Source: Ilex aquifolium (taxonomy: Eukaryota; Streptophyta; Magnoliopsida; Aquifoliales; Aquifoliaceae). Taken from it: a stretch of 64,000 nucleotides of DNA. The position numbers and the translations under genes are program-made. Numbering within the stretch: the stretch's first letter is position 1; each line of letters opens with the position of its first letter. The notes below the pieces were generated by a model that worked only from the letters and a program-made list of their open reading frames with translations, had not been told where the DNA came from and did no database searches. The stretch spans positions 14,852,270 through 14,916,269 of the forward strand of contig OX637398.1 in NCBI GenBank assembly GCA_951799425.1, read 5' to 3'. Positions 59,337 to 64,000 of this stretch are shown piece after piece.

Positions 59337-59555
59337 ATGGACATTACACTTGCATGGTGGGTGACATAAGTTTTGGGGGCTCTTCCTTTGTTCATTGGTG
59401 TGATCTGGTGGTGGAATGATTTATACTACACGGTTACACTCAGGGTTCGTTGCTCAGCTACGGGTACAAAGCTTCCACCTGGTTACATGGGTATCCTTTC
59501 TTTGGCAATTGTTATTGTTTGGAATGGGTTCAAATATCTTATTTTAGGATTTTAT
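59337..59555 (+). pseudogene. N-terminal fragment of a CYP85-clan cytochrome P450
   Basis: A (GA)n leader (about 59311-59336) is followed by ATG at 59337. The frame reads MDITLAWWVT, hits TAA at 59367, then continues LGALPLFIGVIWWWNDLYYT as the membrane anchor. The proline hinge KLPPGYMGI is also present. After this the family's PFFGEM-type continuation is lost by a one-base shift, and the sequence ends at 59555. Anchor and hinge resemble CYP88/CYP729-type P450s of the CYP85 clan. The heme-binding Cys region is absent. I call it a truncated pseudogene; no further exons were found up to 61500. Confidence 0.6.
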
Positions 59556-60505
59556 TAGATGAAAAATGATAAAAATTCTCACTGTACGAAGACGAAATTT
59601 AAAACAGAGAACTAATAAAAGGTAATTAGTTTATTAATCCAATCGAAATGATTTTGGTTACAAAAGACTAAATAAAATAACCTTAACTACAACAACTCTT
59701 GGGGAATTCAGGTGTCATTTTTAGTCTGTTTCTACCTCTTGGGTTCCTACATGGGTACAAATTAGGGAACATTTCAACTGGTTCCCCATTTGAAAACTAT
59801 GCTAAAATGGTTTTGGTGTGATGAACCTGGTCTTACATTGGGTACCATTGATGATAACCTCTAGTTTTCCATAGGGAATACCATAAGATTAACGTTTTCT
59901 TCTTCCACCGTTTGATTTCTGATGACGGTGGTTGATTTCTAATTAATTGGCCTTGATATTGGTGTTTGGATACCCATTAATTCATTCATGACATTAATTA
60001 AATATTGTCTTATATAATACTTGTTTCAGATTTTGTACAAATTCTTGTATCTGTGCACTATCCTAGCCACTAAACTAGCCATTTTTTAGATTTGCAGACT
60101 CCACTAGGTTGGCACTTGAACTTGTTTTATGATTATCGTTGTTTGTCATCATTTATGCAGTTTCGTTTCTTTCTGTGCCAAATACAATCTCGTCTTGCTT
60201 CTTTGTTTGAACCATTTTTTATCCAAGTTAGTAATGTTGTCCCACTAAGTGTGTCAAAAGATTGTTATTTCAAAATCTGCTCGGATAGATTGAAATATAC
60301 CAATCGACAGAAAGTTTTCAAACGATTGTTTGGAATTGATTCAATTGTCTTGTTTTAGAACTTCTTTAGATGAAAAATGATAAAGATTATCACTGTGCAA
60401 ATGCGAAATTTAAAATAAAGAATAAATAAAAGTGAATTCTTTTATTAATCCAATCGAAAGGACTTCAGTTATAAAAGACTAAATGAAACAGTCTTAACTA
60501 CAACA
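59514..60505. repeat. About 180-bp direct repeat flanking 0.63 kb
   Basis: Copies at 59514-59694 and 60325-60505 share TAGATGAAAAATGATAAA, TTTATTAATCCAATCGAAA and TAACTACAACA. Both can be read as TG...CA units, so a TRIM is possible. However, I find no matching target duplication or priming site. The first copy overlaps the end of the P450 fragment. Confidence 0.65.
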
Positions 60506-61528
60506 CTAACTGCTCCAAAACTAGCCTAAAAAATACTCGTAATAATGTCCAGATTGTGGGTCTTTTGGGGGTTTGAACATGTCATATTTTCTTCACTGAA
60601 TGCTCTTTTTATGGCCATCTCCATCAACAGTTTCCTTTCCATTAACAGTTACCTAATGGTAACTCCCAGTTAGCTACCTCTTTTTTTTTTTCAAATGTAA
60701 TTGTGACTAATCATCTCCCGCCTTTCTTCTACTTTTGTCACGTGCCACTTGCTTAGCAAATTTAAAATGTCAAATGTCAATACATTGAATATTCTTGAGA
60801 TTTTATATTTTAGGTCCAAACACTATATAAAAAAAATATATCCATTCAACATGTCCTGGCATGCCATTGTTTTATTTTTCAAAGAAACATTGTGTTACAT
60901 TCATGTCACGTTAACTCGTATCCATATCTCATATCTATTTCCGTTGCTATTTGGCTGGCATATGTTAAGCAGTGACATCTCTATCTAATGCCACTAGGTG
61001 ATGAACAGACTCTGAAATCAACACCAAATTCTTTCTCCCAGACAAATATCAAGTTTTCAGAAGTATCTTCTAAATGTCAAGAACCACATTTCTACAAATT
61101 AATCAAACATGTCTAAGAAGCAACCTAAGAAGGTAGGTGAGGGTAATGGTTGGCTAGGTGGTGTAGATGACACAATTGTGCAATAAGCCAGTTGATTTAT
61201 TAGGATATAGGGTTCAACTTCTCAATCGAAACATACAAAAAAAAGAGGTTATCAGCCATGCAGCCACCAGTGTCAAAACCTGCCTTAGGAAGAGACTATA
61301 GTTCTTGGTGTTGCTTTGTAGGGCTCAAAGAAAAGTAGAGTACCCTTCCTATTGAAGAGGGATAGGCGAGGACGCCCTCCGACTATAGCAGAGCAGAAGG
61401 AAATGGCTACTTTTCGTAGTGGGAATGGGTCTCAGAAAGACGAGGAAAATGGTCAGAATTTGATGTTCCTAGTTCAACATCTAGTGATCAGAGTGAGTAC
61501 TTGAAAACTCTAGACATAGCGTAAGTTC
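60506..61528. other. Intergenic DNA, no supported gene
   Basis: A short plus-strand stretch near 61355-61500 has an exon-like composition (…RGRPPTIAEQKEMATF… in one frame). It has stops nearby and no recognisable family. Confidence 0.35.
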
Positions 61529-61978
61529 TGACATAGGTAAAATTGGCACCAGCTTAGCACGTGGGCACCAGCTTAGCTCGTGCGCTCTACAGCTTGATAA
61601 GGCGAACTCCAGCAAGGACCTTAGCTCCCTACTCGCCAGCACTCTACCTCGACAGTTCGGCTCGTCTTGATTAATTCAAATCAGTTGAGATATCCACGTT
61701 AGAAGGTGCCAACTTCTGTTCCACTTCCGGTGCCCCGCTTCATTCAAATGATTGTTAGAGATCTTCCAACGGTGCAATCCCTTGACCTATAAAAAGGCCA
61801 ATTTATGTATCATCCAAGTAAGTAATCAATTTCCAACTAAATACAACTTCTTTCCGTCATTCTTTCTAGTTTTACCATCGGAGTCCCTCTAGCCTTTGAC
61901 TTCTTTTGCTGGAAGACTGCCGGTAGTCTGGTCATCATTCCAGCCATCCATCACAGTGAGCAGATTCTGGGATCAACA
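61529..61978 (+). mobile_element. 450-bp solo LTR of another family
   Basis: The LTR runs TGACATAGG...GATCAACA with perfect 5-bp flanks AGTTC (61524-61528 and 61979-61983). A CTATAAAAAGG TATA word lies at about 61788, the expected LTR promoter position. It is unlike the TGATG family. Confidence 0.85.
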
Positions 61979-61983
61979 AGTTC

Positions 61984-62503
61984 ATCCACCAATCCACAGT
62001 GAAACTTGCATTTGACAAACATAGTAGCCAGTAACATCTAGTTTTAGAACCACACTGACCAATTTATATAAGGGGCCACCTTTACTCGATAGAGATCTGA
62101 TCCTGCAAGCTATTTCCATGCAAGATTTTTAACCATCTCAATAAAGCAAAAGGCACTAAAAACAGTCATGAATGGTTCATGTGAAACTCTAAAAACACAT
62201 ATAACTTTGATAAGCACAGCTGAGACAAGCAATTGCAAATTATGAATGATATATTACATCAAGTAATTGTTTAGAAATGCTATTCATCCATCGTTTTCTC
62301 AAATCCATAACATAAAACAATGACGACCCCATATTCAACAACAGCTCCCACATCAATGAACTCCACGCACGCTATACATGAATGGTTCTACATATAGGAG
62401 AAAAGAGGAAGCATCTTATTTCAAGTACTACAAACCACAAATGCGGTTGTAGTTCCACAAACCACAAGATAAATGTAAGGCACTCTCACATTCTTCAGGA
62501 AGG
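61984..62503. other. Downstream flank of the O-fucosyltransferase-family gene
   Basis: Non-coding and probably 3' UTR plus intergenic DNA of the minus-strand gene. No other feature is seen. Confidence 0.4.
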
Positions 62504-62669
62504 TGTCACCTTAAGCATAGCACATGCAATCAGGAGCAGGGTAAGTGTATATAGACTGATCCGGTTTGCGTACCCTTAGCTGCCCTTGTCACCTTAAGCA
62601 TAGCACATGCAATCAGGAGCAGGGTAAGTGTATATAGACTGATCCGGTTTGCGTACCCTTAGCTGCCCT
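62504..62669. repeat. 83-bp perfect tandem duplication across the gene's stop codon
   Basis: 62504-62586 and 62587-62669 are identical in my reading, and four more matching bases follow. The second copy contains the last codons and the TAA (62594-62596) of the glycosyltransferase gene. The first copy places a duplicate of the same C-terminal codons in the 3' UTR. Confidence 0.95.
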
Positions 62670-64000
62670 TGTCTGTTTTGGTGCCCTTCAACTACTGCCT
62701 GCTCAAACTCTGACCAATTCATGCTCTTATTTTGAAATAGCTGGCCTAATAATGCCATGTTAGGCCTTATTGTCTTCAAATTCTGGTACGTACGGTGGCC
62801 AACCTGTCCAAAACAAACTCTGGCATCAGAATTTTCTGAATTCAAACTCATTGTAACAAAACTGTCCATATTCTACAAGCGAGATTGAAACTCGCTCGTA
62901 TACAAGCTAATCTCAACATATAACTTAACCACCGCCAACCACTAACCCAACAGCAGAAATACTACTATTAATTTCCCATTTTTTTTTTTCCTTTTTAACA
63001 TTCTGAGAAAACAAATTCCAGTTAATTTTCAGAGATATTAACTTTAAGCTTCTTTCAGCTTGCACCTCCATTGGGTTACTGCAAGTAAAATAAAAGAAAA
63101 AGGGTAGGCAAAAAGAAGAAACACCTAGATCCATTCCTGAACATATTAAATTCTTATTTCAAAGTTAGTTTGTCAATCAGTTCCAACATTCCCGCTGCTA
63201 ATTAACTGCCAGTATCAATCTTTCACTTGTTATCAGAGCCAACCCTTGCATGGGACCATCAGTAGATAGATCCAGTATCAATCTGTCACCATACCACCTT
63301 AGAATTGATATTTAAGCTCAGAAATAAATGGGGACCATAGTGACTAGCATAACTGATAGCAATTCTATCTTTAAATTTCACGTATAATGGAGGTTGTGCC
63401 TTTGAATGCGCGGGCATCCACTTCACGCAAATAACACAATAGTTTAGATCTATACCCAACATCCTCCATTAAAAGAGACCCATCCTTTTACCTATATAGA
63501 ACTATATATTACGAAGTACACTGCTGTCAGCCAAAACCCATCAAGTAGCCAGAAAGTGCTTACCATTGCATTGTGCATATTTCCTGGAGAAGCAGAAATA
63601 AAGATGTCGCTGTTCATGCTGACATAATAATCAACTGCAGCTAACAAAGAAGCCTTTCCCTTTATCTGGGCCCTCTCCTCTGCAGAGGCAAGGCTCTTTT
63701 TGTCTTCCATTTGTGGAAATAGCTTTCTTAAGGTTGAGATCCTAGCTTCCCCACCATATACCTGGAATATTTTGGTCACAAACACTGTCAAGCTTCAGAA
63801 CACAGACAATAAGTTGCACATCTTCAAGAGAAACATATCTAGCCAACCCTAAGCAGTCGGGACAAGCCTTTCTAGAGAATTTGTATGTAGACCTTGTGGG
63901 AGGCAAGATACAGACGAGTACTGTTGTCAAAGCCCAAAGCTGCTAGCAGCAATCCAATTTCTTCTGGAGTCAATGGACAGCGCCCTTGACTCCTCAGCTC
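62594..64000 (-). CDS. O-fucosyltransferase-family glycosyltransferase, C-terminal exons (partial)
   Basis: Three phase-0 exons are visible: 64000-63893 (cut by the window edge), 63761-63564 and 62803-62594. The donors are GTCTAC and GTAAGC, and the acceptors TTCCAG and GGACAG. The 171 residues include LTPEEIGLLLAALGF, VYGGEARISTLRKLFPQME, AAVDYYVSMNSDIFISASPG and NMHNAM. They end QSIYTYPAPDCMC-YA. This is the conserved C-terminal half of the plant O-FucT family (Pfam O-FucT), type II Golgi proteins. Some members have since been shown to be rhamnosyltransferases, so the sugar donor cannot be fixed here. The N-terminal anchor and the rest of the catalytic domain lie beyond 64000. The open frames that continue past each donor are intron read-through. 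Confidence 0.93.

Overview
The window is nuclear DNA of a flowering plant, most likely a eudicot. Three host genes carry GT-AG introns and match plant-specific families. The rest is AT-rich intergenic DNA packed with plant LTR retrotransposons, hAT, Mutator-like and Harbinger-like elements, foldback MITEs and a Helitron. Nothing points to a bacterial, organellar or viral origin, and the species cannot be named from the sequence alone.

Host genes, all on the minus strand: (1) 3093-7382, a two-exon NET2-type NETWORKED actin-binding protein of 953 residues. Its 94-nt first exon encodes the start of the NAB domain. (2) 23310-25096, a two-exon plant protein of 170 residues with no known function. 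Its 50-nt last exon was recovered by splice phase and a familiar C-terminus. (3) 62594-64000, the last three exons of an O-fucosyltransferase-family glycosyltransferase, cut by the window edge. A fragment of a cytochrome P450 gene (59337-59555) and a transposon-borne fragment of LPAT2 (37010-about 37470) are dead.

The repeat landscape explains most of the window. One family of LTR elements with TGATG...CATCA ends occurs six times. There are three gag-only elements (11569-19555, 29030-33036, and 39570-43649 on the minus strand) and three solo LTRs (36016-38190, 45057-45638, 58385-58991). All have intact or nearly intact 5-bp target duplications. The gag-only elements lack pol and carry an antisense coiled-coil repeat region plus proline-rich or minisatellite DNA before the 3' LTR. 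They fit the class described as TR-GAG (terminal repeats with a GAG domain).

Nesting is deep. Gag-only element 1 sits in a foldback transposon and itself contains a TG...CA element holding a regular array of CGTTCGAACG palindromes. Element 2 splits a TAA-flanked Harbinger-like element. A solo LTR (36016-38190) contains a hAT element that has captured the LPAT2 5' region. Another hAT (47783-49682) duplicated part of itself and then received a Helitron, and the duplicate copy preserves the empty site. A copia gag is interrupted by a hAT-like element, which is itself interrupted by a Mutator-type MITE. That copia fragment ends head-on against a second, opposite copia fragment at 54183/54184.

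The strongest candidates for a second look are the LPAT2-carrying hAT, the palindrome array, the tandemly amplified primer-binding site at 9711-9839, the shared stop-codon position in two gag genes, and the 83-bp duplication at the end of the glycosyltransferase gene.
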